DNA of 64,000 nucleotides, from positions 1,302,001 through 1,366,000 of the forward strand of contig CAVZQP010000002.1 of NCBI GenBank assembly GCA_963777485.1. Reading direction: 5' to 3'. This document shows, piece after piece, positions 8,685 to 17,768 of this stretch; the stretch's first letter is position 1, and each line of letters starts with the position of its first letter. The stretch comes from Bog-473 sp963777485 (GTDB taxonomy: Bacteria > Actinomycetota > Acidimicrobiia > Acidimicrobiales > RAAP-2). The position numbers and the translations under genes were made by a program. Under the pieces are notes generated by a model. That model saw only the letters and a list, made by a program, of their open reading frames with translations, was not told where the DNA came from and ran no database searches.

Positions 8685-10094
8685 ATGTCGTCGGTAACCA
8701 TCAGCGGGGACGCGCATCCCCGCGCTTGGACACAGTCTGGGGCTGAATCGGTCATTGCGCCGAAGGTGGCTCGATCCGGGTTCCTGACCGGGTTCGGTCA
8801 GGTGTTGGCGGAGACGGACCTTCTGGTCATCGTGCTCGCCGCCGTCATTTTCGTGCCGCGGACGCTCTATTGGTCCGCCGGCGCGTTCGCCCTCGGGGTG
8901 CTCACGGTCTGCGCGTTGCGGGGCCAGTACAGGTGGCGGACCTCGCTCAGCGTGGGCAAGGACTTCGGAACGCTGGCACTGGGCGTCACCGTGCCGCTCA
9001 TGACCATCGCGTTGCTCGAGGGCTTCGGGCGACAGATGCGCCCGATCGTGGTTCTCGCGGTCGCCTCGCTCTGCCTGCTCGTGGTCGGCCGCGCGTGTGC
9101 GTACATCGGGATCCGGCGAGCCAGGGCCCGAGGGGCTTTCGTTCAGAGGGTCCTGGTCATCGGGGCGGGCCAAGTGGCGGAGCGCCTGGCGAGGATTCTC
9201 GAGGTGCACGCGGACTACGGACTGAAGCCGATCGGCTTCGTGGACGACGAGCCGGGCGAGTCGCTCAGCCTGCCGGTGCTCGGTGGCGTCGACGACCTTG
9301 ACGACGTCCTGCGCATTCACCGCATCGACCGAATCGTGATCGCATTCGGCAACTACCGGAGCTCGGACCTCGTGAGCATCATTCGCCGCTGCGAGAACGC
9401 CTCCGTGGAGATGTACGTGGTGCCTCGCTTCTTCGAGCTGGGACTCCAGGGCGTGCCCCGCGACGCCGAAATGGTCTGGGGCTTCCCCCTCGTGCGCCTG
9501 CGCCGGTCGACCGTGCGGACCGGGCCCCGTCGCGTCAAGCGGGTCTTCGATTCCTGTGTCGCCGGCGGCTTGCTGCTCGTCACGGCTCCGCTCTTCGGCG
9601 TCCTGGCACTGGGCGTGAAGCTCAGCAGCCCCGGTCCGGTGTACTTCCGCCAGCGTCGTATCGGAATGAACGGGCGCGAGGTGGAGATCCTGAAGTTCCG
9701 GTCGATGCACCAGAACGACGAATCGGACACGCAGTGGAACGTGGACGACGACGCCCGGGTCACCAGGATCGGCCAGTTCATGCGCAAGACCTCGCTGGAC
9801 GAGTTGCCGCAGCTCTGGAACGTGGTGCGTGGCGACATGTCGCTCGTGGGCCCACGTCCCGAGCGACCCCACTTCGTGCAGAGGTTCTCCGAGGAGGTCT
9901 CCGGGTACGAGGACCGGCACCGGGTTCCAGTGGGCCTGACCGGGCTGGCCCAGGTCCACGGCCTCCGAGGCGACACCTCCATTGAGGACCGGGCCTGGCT
10001 CGACAACCAGTACATCGAAAACTGGTCCGCGGTCGCCGACCTGGCGATCCTGGCGCGGACCGCCGGCGCCATGGTCAGGCAGGCCCGGGAGTAA
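8685..10094 (+). CDS. Exopolysaccharide polyprenyl-phosphate sugar-1-phosphate transferase
   Basis: A 469-aa priming enzyme that transfers a sugar-1-phosphate from a nucleotide sugar to a lipid phosphate at the membrane, starting repeat-unit assembly. The N-terminal half has four hydrophobic helices and a Rossmann-like domain (RVLVIGAGQVAERLARIL, about 155). The C-terminal catalytic domain starts at KRVFDSCVAGGLLL and contains the family blocks KFRSMHQND, TSLDELPQLWNVVRGDMSLV, GPRPERP and GLTGLAQV. This is the WbaP/CpsE-like architecture. Which sugar is used cannot be read from sequence. It stands at the head of the glycosyltransferase genes. Confidence 0.93.
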   Translation: MSSVTISGDAHPRAWTQSGAESVIAPKVARSGFLTGFGQVLAETDLLVIVLAAVIFVPRTLYWSAGAFALGVLTVCALRGQYRWRTSLSVGKDFGTLALGVTVPLMTIALLEGFGRQMRPIVVLAVASLCLLVVGRACAYIGIRRARARGAFVQRVLVIGAGQVAERLARILEVHADYGLKPIGFVDDEPGESLSLPVLGGVDDLDDVLRIHRIDRIVIAFGNYRSSDLVSIIRRCENASVEMYVVPRFFELGLQGVPRDAEMVWGFPLVRLRRSTVRTGPRRVKRVFDSCVAGGLLLVTAPLFGVLALGVKLSSPGPVYFRQRRIGMNGREVEILKFRSMHQNDESDTQWNVDDDARVTRIGQFMRKTSLDELPQLWNVVRGDMSLVGPRPERPHFVQRFSEEVSGYEDRHRVPVGLTGLAQVHGLRGDTSIEDRAWLDNQYIENWSAVADLAILARTAGAMVRQARE

Positions 10095-10154
10095 CTTCGG
10101 CCCGAAGACCCTCTATCCTCAAAGAGGAGCGGGGGTTCGCCGAAACTAGAGGGG

Positions 10155-11717
10155 ATGACGACGACCACGGGCGCTGACGTCGCCGCCCACGCAGAGAGCC
10201 ACGCTGAGGGTTCCGCCGCGTCCATGGATACGAGGCAGTGGCGGTTCGGGGTCGTGGGGGAGCTCGTATTGGGGGGCGTCCTCGGCTCCCTCTTCCTCGG
10301 CACCCACAGCCTGTTCCTGGACGAGTCGGTCAGCGCGACTCTGGCCACGGCGCCATGGCACCGTTTCGCCAACGTCGTCAGTCACCGAGAGGCCAACATG
10401 GCCCTCTACTACCTGCTGCTGCGCGGCTGGGTCGTGTTCGGGCACAGCGAAATCGCGCTGCGGAGCCTCTCGGTCATCCTGGCTGTGGGCGCTCTGTGGG
10501 TTGTGATCATGCTGTCGCGCGAGCTCTTCGGCCGGCGCATCGCACTCGCCGCCGGGCTCCTCTTGGCGGTCAACCCGCTTTACGTCCAGTTCGCCCAGGA
10601 CGTGCGCGGATATGCCCTGGCGCTGCTCCTGGTGAGCGCTTCTTGCTACTTCTTCGTCCGGGGCATGGGCCTCCGTTCTCCGGCCCCCCGGTTCTGCTGG
10701 ACGGCCTACACCGTCGTGACAGCCTTGGCGGCCTACAGCAATTTCTGGGCCGCGCTCGTGCCCCTCGCTCAAGCCCTCTCGCTGGCGTTCCTCCCGCCGG
10801 GGAGGATCCCCTGGCGCCGGCTCCTGCCGACGGCGGCCGCATTGGCGGTGTTGCTGGTCCCGCTCGGCCTCCTTATCCAGTCCACCGACAGCGCCGGGGT
10901 GAACTGGGCCGCCGGCTCCTCGGCCGGCCACCTGTTCACCCGCATTCGGTCGTCGGTCCCGCACGCGGCACTCGATGTCCTCGTCTTGGCCGCCGTCGTG
11001 GGTGTCGTTGTCGCGATCGTGCTCCTGCGCCGGCGGCGTGCGATCGGCGACGTCTTCGTCCGGGAGTGGGCGGTTCTGTTCGCCGCGTGCTGGCTTGTCG
11101 TTCCTGTCGCGGCCGTCGTGATGCTGTCGTTGGTGGACAGACCGCTCTTCGTCGTGCGGTACCTCATGGTCAGCCTGCCACCGGCGCTCATGTTGGTAGC
11201 CGTCGGGATCGTGCGCGTCGCGTCCCTGGCTCGTCGTCGTGCAACTGCAGTCGCAGTGACCCTGTTGTTCGTTGTCGCCGCGGTGTCGTTGGTCGGAGTG
11301 GCGCAGTGGTATTCGCAGGGAGGTCCCCAGGACTTCCGCTCGGCCGTGTCGTACGTCGCGGATCGTGCACAGCCAGGAGACGGCATGCTCATCTACGCGC
11401 CCTACGAGCGCGTGCCTGTCGAGTGGTACATGGCCGGCCAGCCTGACGCACGGGCGAAGGTGCACCCCGTCTATCCGGCGAAGGCCTGGGGAGTGGACCC
11501 GCTGTATTTCGACGGCAGCGTCTCCCTCAATGCCCGTGACGTCGAGCGGACGGCCCCGAACTACCAACGCATATGGTTCCTGAGCGCCACGGCCGACCAG
11601 AAGTTGTACTCGAGTGGGGCGGCGTCGATCGATGGCGCGCTGCGGCAGGCCGGCTTCACTCCGGCCAGCACGCGAACGTTCCGCGGCGTCGACGTCACCG
11701 AGGAGGTGCGACAGTGA
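10155..11717 (+). CDS. GT39-like (ArnT/PMT family) membrane glycosyltransferase
   Basis: A 520-aa polytopic protein with about 11 hydrophobic helices. The first outside loop holds the acidic motif LFLDESVSATL, matching the D-E pair of the lipid-dependent GT-C fold (ArnT, Pmt, DUF2029-like). The following segment NMALYYLLLRGWVVFG and the helix with NPLYVQFAQDVRGYALAL are typical of the superfamily. Such enzymes move a sugar from a polyprenyl carrier to an acceptor on the outer face of the membrane. A GAGGGG lies directly against the ATG at 10155, an unusually short spacing, so an ATG at 10204 is an alternative. It overlaps the next gene in GTGA. Confidence 0.82.
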   Translation: MTTTTGADVAAHAESHAEGSAASMDTRQWRFGVVGELVLGGVLGSLFLGTHSLFLDESVSATLATAPWHRFANVVSHREANMALYYLLLRGWVVFGHSEIALRSLSVILAVGALWVVIMLSRELFGRRIALAAGLLLAVNPLYVQFAQDVRGYALALLLVSASCYFFVRGMGLRSPAPRFCWTAYTVVTALAAYSNFWAALVPLAQALSLAFLPPGRIPWRRLLPTAAALAVLLVPLGLLIQSTDSAGVNWAAGSSAGHLFTRIRSSVPHAALDVLVLAAVVGVVVAIVLLRRRRAIGDVFVREWAVLFAACWLVVPVAAVVMLSLVDRPLFVVRYLMVSLPPALMLVAVGIVRVASLARRRATAVAVTLLFVVAAVSLVGVAQWYSQGGPQDFRSAVSYVADRAQPGDGMLIYAPYERVPVEWYMAGQPDARAKVHPVYPAKAWGVDPLYFDGSVSLNARDVERTAPNYQRIWFLSATADQKLYSSGAASIDGALRQAGFTPASTRTFRGVDVTEEVRQ

Positions 11718-12886
11718 GGCGCCGTCGCGTCGGGACCGGGACCGCGGCCGCGGTCGCCGCGTTGACGGTGATGGCCTCGGCGGGTCACGTCCTCTACCCG
11801 GCATGGCTGGCCTGGCGCACCCGCGGTGGTCGCGGCCGGGTCGCCCCGGCCCGGGAGGAACAGAGGGACAGGACGTGGCCCGACATCACGGTGCTCGTGC
11901 CCGCCTACCGGGAGGCCGGGGTCATTGCCAGCAAACTCGAGGACGTGCAGGCCAACGGGTACGAGGGCCGATTGACGGTCCTCGTCGTCGCTGACGGCGA
12001 TCCGGAGACGGCAGCCGCCGCGGAGTCCTGCGGCGTCCGGGTGCTCAGCGGCCCAGACCGGCTGGGCAAGGCGCAAGCCCTCAACAGGGGGTTCGCGGCC
12101 GCCGATACTCACATCGTGGTCATCAGCGACGCCAACAACCGACTGACGCCCGGCGCCCTGTCGGCCCTGGTGAAGCACTTCGACGCCCCCGACGTGGCGG
12201 CGGTGGCCGGCGAGAAGACCGACAACAGCCGGGGCGAAGGCATCTATTGGAAGTTCGAGTCCTGGTTGAAACAGCAGGAGGACAAGCTCGGCACGACGAT
12301 CGGGCTAGTTGGCGAGCTTGCGGCGATACGAGCTGACGCATGGCGGCCGATCCCCCCGGACGTGGCCATCGACGATCTGTGGACGGCGCTGGACATCGTC
12401 GAACAGGGTTATCGGGTCGCGTACGAGCCGACGGCACGGGCGCTCGAGCCCCCCATCCCGCTGGCGCTGCAATGGGAGCGCCGCACGCGCACGATCGCGG
12501 GAGCACTCCACGTGATCGCGCAGCGAAGCCGCCAGCTGCGGCCGTCGTCGGGCCTCGTCGCGGCGGAGCTCTGGGGGCATCGCCTGGTTCGTTACACCGT
12601 CAGCCCCGTTTCCCACGTGGCCCTCCTCGTGCTGGCCGTCACCAAGGCGCGGTCGAGCGTCTTGGCCCGCGTCTTCCTGCTGGGCCATGTGGCTGCTGGC
12701 GCCAGCCTGCTGGTCGAAGCGCGGACGGATGCGACCGGCGACGACACGAAGGCACCGTCGGATCCCGTGATGACTGCGGTCGCAGCTTCGGGACACGTCG
12801 TGTTCCTGCAGGCGGTGGCGCTGGGCGGTTTGGCACGCTACTTGCGTGGGGACCGGCAGACCAAGTGGTCGACACCAACACGGTGA
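11714..12886 (+). CDS. Family 2 glycosyltransferase (membrane-anchored)
   Basis: A 390-aa GT-A enzyme. The start chosen is GTG 11714, overlapping the previous stop (GTGA). An N-terminal hydrophobic anchor (about 8-28) precedes the catalytic domain: ITVLVPAYREAGVIASKLE (nucleotide-binding start), VVADGD, and ISDANN as the DxD-like metal site. Further on come GELAAIR and AIDDLW (acid/base region) and ALQWERRTR, close to the QxxRW motif of processive GT2 enzymes. C-terminal hydrophobic helices follow. It likely adds sugars to the lipid-linked unit inside the cell; donor and acceptor are unknown. Confidence 0.9.
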   Translation: MRRRRVGTGTAAAVAALTVMASAGHVLYPAWLAWRTRGGRGRVAPAREEQRDRTWPDITVLVPAYREAGVIASKLEDVQANGYEGRLTVLVVADGDPETAAAAESCGVRVLSGPDRLGKAQALNRGFAAADTHIVVISDANNRLTPGALSALVKHFDAPDVAAVAGEKTDNSRGEGIYWKFESWLKQQEDKLGTTIGLVGELAAIRADAWRPIPPDVAIDDLWTALDIVEQGYRVAYEPTARALEPPIPLALQWERRTRTIAGALHVIAQRSRQLRPSSGLVAAELWGHRLVRYTVSPVSHVALLVLAVTKARSSVLARVFLLGHVAAGASLLVEARTDATGDDTKAPSDPVMTAVAASGHVVFLQAVALGGLARYLRGDRQTKWSTPTR

Positions 12887-14091
12887 CCCGGAGCAACGGG
12901 CGTGCTGACGCGCCGGCCACGGGATCGCCGAGCGTATTGGTCGTCTCGACGTCGCCCATGGTCTGGGGCGCCGAACGCAGCCTGCTCGGACTGGCGCCGC
13001 TCCTCCGGCAGCTGGGGGTGGCACTGACGTTGGCCTCGCCGTCGGGCGCGCTCTCCGAGGCCTGGACGGCGGCGGGGTTTCCTCACGTCGCTTTCCCCTT
13101 CGCCGGTCGCCAGGGGCTGCGCGACAACGACGGTGGGCGCCCGGGGCCGGCCGTTCTGGCCAAGGAGGTGGCGGAGACGCTGCGCACGGCGCGGCGCCTC
13201 GCCCGCCTGGCCAAGGCCTACGACGTCATCCATTCGAACAGCCTCTGGGCTCATCTGGACTGCGCGCTTGCGGGTCGGATCGCCCGCAGACCCGTGGTGC
13301 TCGAGTTGCACGACCTGGTGCGCCAAGGGGTCGGTCGTCGAGTGCAGCGCGCAGCCGTCCGCCTTGCTTCGTGCACGATCGCGGTGAGCCGCGCGGTCGC
13401 CGAATCGGTCGGCGGTCGGCCGCACAATCTGCACGTCGTCCCGCAGGGGGTGGACCCGGTGCGATTCCAACCCGGTCCACCGGACGCCGCGTGGCGGGCC
13501 CGACTGAGCAGCGACCCCGACGACCCCATTATCGGCGTCGTCGGCCGCGTCGATCCGGAGAAGGGCATCCGCACGGTGCTGCAGGCCATGACCATGCTCG
13601 ACGGTCCTGCAGAGCGCAGTCATCTCGCGGTCGTCGGTGCACCGGCGCTCGACAACGGCAGCTACGAGGCCGAACTCCAGGCGGAGGCCGCCGGCATGCT
13701 GGGTGACCGGTGCCGCTTTGTCGGGCAGGTCGACGAGGTGCCTGCCGTGCTGCGCTCCCTCGACGTGCTGGTCAACGCCTCGGCGTCGGAGCCCTTCGGG
13801 CTGAGCGTCCTGGAGGCGCAAGCCTGTGGCGTGCCTGTGATCGGTTCCGCGTCGGGCGGCATTCCGGAGTTCGTCACCGACGGCGAGACGGGTTTGCTCG
13901 TGACGCCCGGCCGGCCGGACGACCTGGCTGCCGAGCTCAATAGGCTCCTCGCTACCTCAGGCCTTCGTGACGACCTCCGCCACAGGGCCCGCAGCGGTGT
14001 GGTCGCGCGTCACACCATTGCCGCGCGGGCGGAAACGGTGGCGCAGCTGTACCGCTCGTTGACTCCGGTCGGGGCGTCTGCCGGGCGGTGA
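12883..14091 (+). CDS. Family 4 glycosyltransferase
   Basis: A 402-aa GT-B enzyme. GTG 12883 overlaps the preceding stop in GTGA. The N-domain begins VLVVSTSPMVWGAERSLLGL, a form of the GGxE acceptor-binding loop (here GAER). The C-domain has IGVVGRVDPEKGIRTVLQAM, the donor-binding EPFGLSVLEAQACGVPVIGS (E-x7-E motif) and GGIPEFVTDGETG. It acts in the cytosol on lipid-linked sugars. The start codon of the next gene overlaps its stop. Confidence 0.93.
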   Translation: MTRSNGRADAPATGSPSVLVVSTSPMVWGAERSLLGLAPLLRQLGVALTLASPSGALSEAWTAAGFPHVAFPFAGRQGLRDNDGGRPGPAVLAKEVAETLRTARRLARLAKAYDVIHSNSLWAHLDCALAGRIARRPVVLELHDLVRQGVGRRVQRAAVRLASCTIAVSRAVAESVGGRPHNLHVVPQGVDPVRFQPGPPDAAWRARLSSDPDDPIIGVVGRVDPEKGIRTVLQAMTMLDGPAERSHLAVVGAPALDNGSYEAELQAEAAGMLGDRCRFVGQVDEVPAVLRSLDVLVNASASEPFGLSVLEAQACGVPVIGSASGGIPEFVTDGETGLLVTPGRPDDLAAELNRLLATSGLRDDLRHRARSGVVARHTIAARAETVAQLYRSLTPVGASAGR

Positions 14092-15230
14092 GGACGCTCA
14101 TGCTCACGAAGTTCCTGCCGTTGCCCGACAACAACGGGGGACTACAGCGTTCGCTGGCGATCGCGCGGCGCCTGGCCGAATTGGGTGAACTCGTTCTCTT
14201 CGGGTTCGACGACGGCAACGCGGATCACCAAGGTCTGCGCGACATCGGGATCGATGTCAGGTCCGTCCCGTGGCACGTGACGCCCGGCAGTGTCCTCAGT
14301 GGGGTCGTCAGGACGCAGAGTTTCTCGGCTGCGCGGTTCTGGAGTGCGGCCGCCGCCGAGACCGTCCGCCGCGCCGCCGCCGAGAAGTCACTGGACCTGC
14401 TCCAGGTCGAATATCAGCAGATGGTGCCCCTCAGCGCCGGTATCCCGGCAAAGACGTCCGTGCTCGACCTTCACAACGTGGAGTCGGCTCTCGTGGACAG
14501 TTACGCGCACGCCCGGCGAGGGGTCGCGGCGGCCGGCCTCCGTGCCGAGGCGGCCGCGCTGCGGCGGATGGAGCGGCGCACCATCACCCGGTTCGACCAC
14601 GTGGCAGTCGTCAGCGAGCAGGAGCGGACGCGGCTGCCCGACCGCGCCCGTTCCGTACTGGTGTGCCCAAACGGCAGGGACCCCTCGGCCGTGCTGCCTC
14701 CGGCACCGGATCCGACCGTGGCCTTCGTCGCCACCATGGGCTGGCGCCCGAACATCGACGCCGCGCTGTGGCTCGGCCGCGACATCTGGCCATTGGTGGT
14801 GGCCCAGGTGCCGCAGGCCCGGTTGCTGCTCGTGGGGAGGGACCCGGCCCCGACGGTGTTGGCGCTGGCCGGCAGCAACATCGAGGTGACAGGGACGGTG
14901 CCCGACGTCACGCCGTATCTGGCCGAATCCCGCGTCGTGGTGGCGCCCCTGCGGGCAGGTGGAGGGACCAGACTCAAGATCATGGAGGCACTGGACGTCG
15001 GTCGGCCCGTCGTCGCGACCTCCGTCGGGTGTGAGGGGACCGAGGACCTTGTCGGACGGGGCGTGGTGGTTGCGGACACCGCGGCTGGCCTCGCCGATGC
15101 CATTGCCGGCCTCCTTCTCGATCCGGCGCGTGCGTCGGCATTGGGCCGCGCCGGACACGACGCGGTGTCGGCCGACCACACATGGGACCGCGCCTTGGCG
15201 CCCTTGCTCCAGGCGGTCCGAGCTTGCTGA
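14088..15230 (+). CDS. Family 4 glycosyltransferase
   Basis: A 380-aa GT-B enzyme of the long actinobacterial type, with opening MLTKFLPLPDNNGGLQRS giving the GG acceptor loop. The mid-region VLDLHNVESALVDSYA and the C-domain VAFVATMGWRPNIDAALWL follow, then APLRAGGGTRLKIMEALDVG with the E-x-x-x E-type donor site, and VVATSVGCEGTEDLVGRG. GTG 14088 overlaps the previous stop in GTGA. It is part of the repeat-unit assembly line; specificity is unknown. Confidence 0.92.
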   Translation: MRTLMLTKFLPLPDNNGGLQRSLAIARRLAELGELVLFGFDDGNADHQGLRDIGIDVRSVPWHVTPGSVLSGVVRTQSFSAARFWSAAAAETVRRAAAEKSLDLLQVEYQQMVPLSAGIPAKTSVLDLHNVESALVDSYAHARRGVAAAGLRAEAAALRRMERRTITRFDHVAVVSEQERTRLPDRARSVLVCPNGRDPSAVLPPAPDPTVAFVATMGWRPNIDAALWLGRDIWPLVVAQVPQARLLLVGRDPAPTVLALAGSNIEVTGTVPDVTPYLAESRVVVAPLRAGGGTRLKIMEALDVGRPVVATSVGCEGTEDLVGRGVVVADTAAGLADAIAGLLLDPARASALGRAGHDAVSADHTWDRALAPLLQAVRAC

Positions 15231-16642
15231 AGCTCCTCGAGGTGCTGATCCTGCTTTGTGTCGCCGTGGGCGTCATCGCGCTCTTCGTCCGCTGGGAGCG
15301 GGAGGGCAAGGATCACCTGGTGCCGCTCGTGCTCCTCGGCCTGCTGGTGGTCGAGGCCACCATCTATGCCGATCAGAACACGTTGCCGCGGAGCCTCTTC
15401 CACCCCGGATCGGGCTCGGCACAGTTGCGGCTCCCCGAGGTCTACATCACGCTCGCCCTGATCGCACGCCTGATCGCGCGCGGCAAGCCGAGCCGGATCG
15501 GCCTCGCTGCCGGCCTCTGGTTGGCCTTCGCGGCTTGGATGGTCGTCGGCGCGGTCGAGGGGCACCTGTACCACAACCGGTTGACCCAGGACCTCTACGA
15601 GGCCAAGGACATCCTCTACATCGTCGGAGCGTACGCGCTGGCGGCCGGGGTCCCCGTTCGTCGTTATATCGACAGTGGCGCTCTGTTGCGGCTGGGGAAC
15701 CTGACCGTCGCGTGCATCACGATCGTCGATCTCATGACGATGGCACACATCAGTTTCAATACCCATCTGCCCGGCCTCCCGCTCCAGGACTTCGGTGCGG
15801 TCGGCTCGGAGACGGCGGCCATCGCCCTGGCCATCGGCACCATTTGCTTCTTGGTAAGGCTGGCGTCAGGACCGGTGCGAGGGCGGCACGTGCTGGCTCT
15901 GGTGCCGATCATCGCCGGCGTCGTCCTGGCGAACCAGCGCGCCGTGCTGGTGAACCTCGGGGTGGTGGCCGGGGTGTTGCTCGTCCTGCTCTTTGCGGGA
16001 TCGTGGCGTGGCGCGGTGCGGCGGTTCAGCGTTAGGGGGGGCCAGATCGTGCTGATCTCTCTGGCCGTGGTCGGCGTCGCCCTGGCCGTCCTGTTCGTAC
16101 CGGCAGCAATCGACCAACAGCCCGTGCACATCCCACTGAGCAAACAATTCGACGAGCTCTTCTACAGCCAAGGGAAGGTCGAGTCGGCCCAGGACCGTCT
16201 GAACCTGGCGTCGGAGGCGGAGAAGCTGATCCCCCAGCATCTCTTCATCGGATGGGGTCTCGGGGTCGAGTTCAATTACTACGAGGCGGGCCAACGCAAG
16301 GTCGTGCCCATCGCCTATGCGCACAACATCGTGCTCGACCTCTGGCTCCGGATCGGCCTTATCGGGCTCGTCATGTTCGTCATCGCCATGGCGACCTCCC
16401 TCGCGGACGGCGTCAAGGTATGGCGGCGACATCCGGATCCCATCGTGGCCGCCTTGGGTCTGGGCATCCTCGCGGTGCTGTGTGGACTTCTCGCTACGGC
16501 CTTCCTCGAACCGTTCCTCGACGAGTACCGGCTCGCCACCTTGTTCGGCGTGACGTTGGGCATGCTGCGGTCCTCCGTGACGTCCATGGCCCACATTTCC
16601 CGGCATCCGGCTGAGCAACCCGCGTTAGGGCGTGCGCTGTGA
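15224..16642 (+). CDS. O-antigen ligase/polymerase-like (Wzy) membrane protein
   Basis: About 472 aa with 10-12 hydrophobic helices. A large outside loop near the C-terminus contains SQGKVESAQDRLNLASEAEK, then HLFIGWGLGVEF and AHNIVLDLWLRIGLIGL. The sequence AHN followed by a helix is typical of the Wzy_C/O-antigen-ligase family. In a Wzx/Wzy-type locus this is the best candidate polymerase. The start is uncertain: TTG 15224 overlaps the preceding stop like its neighbours, while an in-frame ATG at 15182 would lie inside the previous gene. Confidence 0.82.
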   Translation: MLKLLEVLILLCVAVGVIALFVRWEREGKDHLVPLVLLGLLVVEATIYADQNTLPRSLFHPGSGSAQLRLPEVYITLALIARLIARGKPSRIGLAAGLWLAFAAWMVVGAVEGHLYHNRLTQDLYEAKDILYIVGAYALAAGVPVRRYIDSGALLRLGNLTVACITIVDLMTMAHISFNTHLPGLPLQDFGAVGSETAAIALAIGTICFLVRLASGPVRGRHVLALVPIIAGVVLANQRAVLVNLGVVAGVLLVLLFAGSWRGAVRRFSVRGGQIVLISLAVVGVALAVLFVPAAIDQQPVHIPLSKQFDELFYSQGKVESAQDRLNLASEAEKLIPQHLFIGWGLGVEFNYYEAGQRKVVPIAYAHNIVLDLWLRIGLIGLVMFVIAMATSLADGVKVWRRHPDPIVAALGLGILAVLCGLLATAFLEPFLDEYRLATLFGVTLGMLRSSVTSMAHISRHPAEQPALGRAL

Positions 16643-17757
16643 ACATCACGATGGGGGTTCACGCCATGTCCCGCGCGGGAGGGACCGAGCTGAACGCGTT
16701 CCAGGTCGCGCGCGGGTTGGTGCGGCGCGGGCACACGCTCGATCTGGTGGCGGCGCGCGACGGCGAGTTGGCCCCCGAGTACCGCACGTTCTGCCGGAGT
16801 GTGGCCCGTCGTCCGATCTTCGATTTCGCCCGTGCCAGTGCGCCCCGTGACCTGATGCGCATGACGCCGGCCGTAGTGACGGCTGCCAGAACGAAGCCGG
16901 ATGTCGTCTATCCGAACCGCTTTGCGGAGATCGTCTGGGCCGCTGCGGCAGGCAAGCTGTCGGGGGCACCGGTCGTCTGCCACCTCCACGAGTGTCGCCA
17001 TGCCCGGCCAGGGTCCTTCCCGAACACACACGTGCGACGGTTCATCGCAGTCTCCGAGTTTCTCCGCCGCCAGTGGGTGGACCTGGGGCTCGACGCCGAC
17101 CGGATCGACGTGGTCCACAACGGGGTATCGGGCGACGATTACCCGATGGGCGGCCTCGAAGAGCGGGCCAGCGCCCGGGCCAGGCTCGGCCTCGACCAAG
17201 ATGGATTCGTCGCGCTGTACTACGGACGTCTCGACCCCGAGAAGGGCGTCGACGTCCTTCTGGAGGGCTGGCGGAAACTCGGCATGGGCGGCACCGAGGG
17301 CACGCTCCTGGTTGTCGGTTCGCCCAGTGCCCACGACCCCAACGGCGAGCGCTACGCGGCGGGGCTTCGGGAATCCGCCCCGCCGGGATGCGTCTGGCGG
17401 CCCGCTCAGGCCGACGTGGTCGTCCTCCTGCACGCGGCCGACGTCGTCGTCGTCCCGTCCCTGTGGGACGAGCCCTGCGCACGGGTGATCCTCGAGACCC
17501 TGGCCACGGGCCGTCCGCCGATCGTTACTCGGACGGGGGGGAGCCCCGAATTGCTCGAGGGACCTTTCGAGCGCTTGTTGGTGGAGCCGGGGGACACGGG
17601 GATGCTCGCATCCGCCCTTGCAAGCCTCGTAGATTGGCGGGACCGCGAGCCTGCGCTCGCCGCCCTGTGCCGAGATCACGTGCGGGACCGTTTCTCACTC
17701 GACCACTTGGTGGAGGGTGTGGAGGGTTCGCTCAGCGCGGCCGTCGGGGAAGGTTAG
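16639..17757 (+). CDS. Family 4 glycosyltransferase
   Basis: A 372-aa GT-B enzyme. Its opening, MGVHAMSRAGGTELNAFQVA, carries the GGTE acceptor-binding loop. The C-domain shows ALYYGRLDPEKGVDVLLEGW, SLWDEPCARVILETLATGRP as the E-x7-E donor site, and GGSPELLEGP. GTG 16639 overlaps the previous stop (GTGA). It is followed, after an AGGAAGGAGG site, by the chain-length/kinase gene. It probably adds one residue of the repeat unit. Confidence 0.92.
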   Translation: MNITMGVHAMSRAGGTELNAFQVARGLVRRGHTLDLVAARDGELAPEYRTFCRSVARRPIFDFARASAPRDLMRMTPAVVTAARTKPDVVYPNRFAEIVWAAAAGKLSGAPVVCHLHECRHARPGSFPNTHVRRFIAVSEFLRRQWVDLGLDADRIDVVHNGVSGDDYPMGGLEERASARARLGLDQDGFVALYYGRLDPEKGVDVLLEGWRKLGMGGTEGTLLVVGSPSAHDPNGERYAAGLRESAPPGCVWRPAQADVVVLLHAADVVVVPSLWDEPCARVILETLATGRPPIVTRTGGSPELLEGPFERLLVEPGDTGMLASALASLVDWRDREPALAALCRDHVRDRFSLDHLVEGVEGSLSAAVGEG

Positions 17758-17768
17758 GAAGGAGGCAG

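Noticed and set aside
8208..9959. A 583-codon minus-strand frame under the sugar transferase
   Set aside because: Antisense shadow of a gene with clear catalytic motifs; composition is not protein-like.
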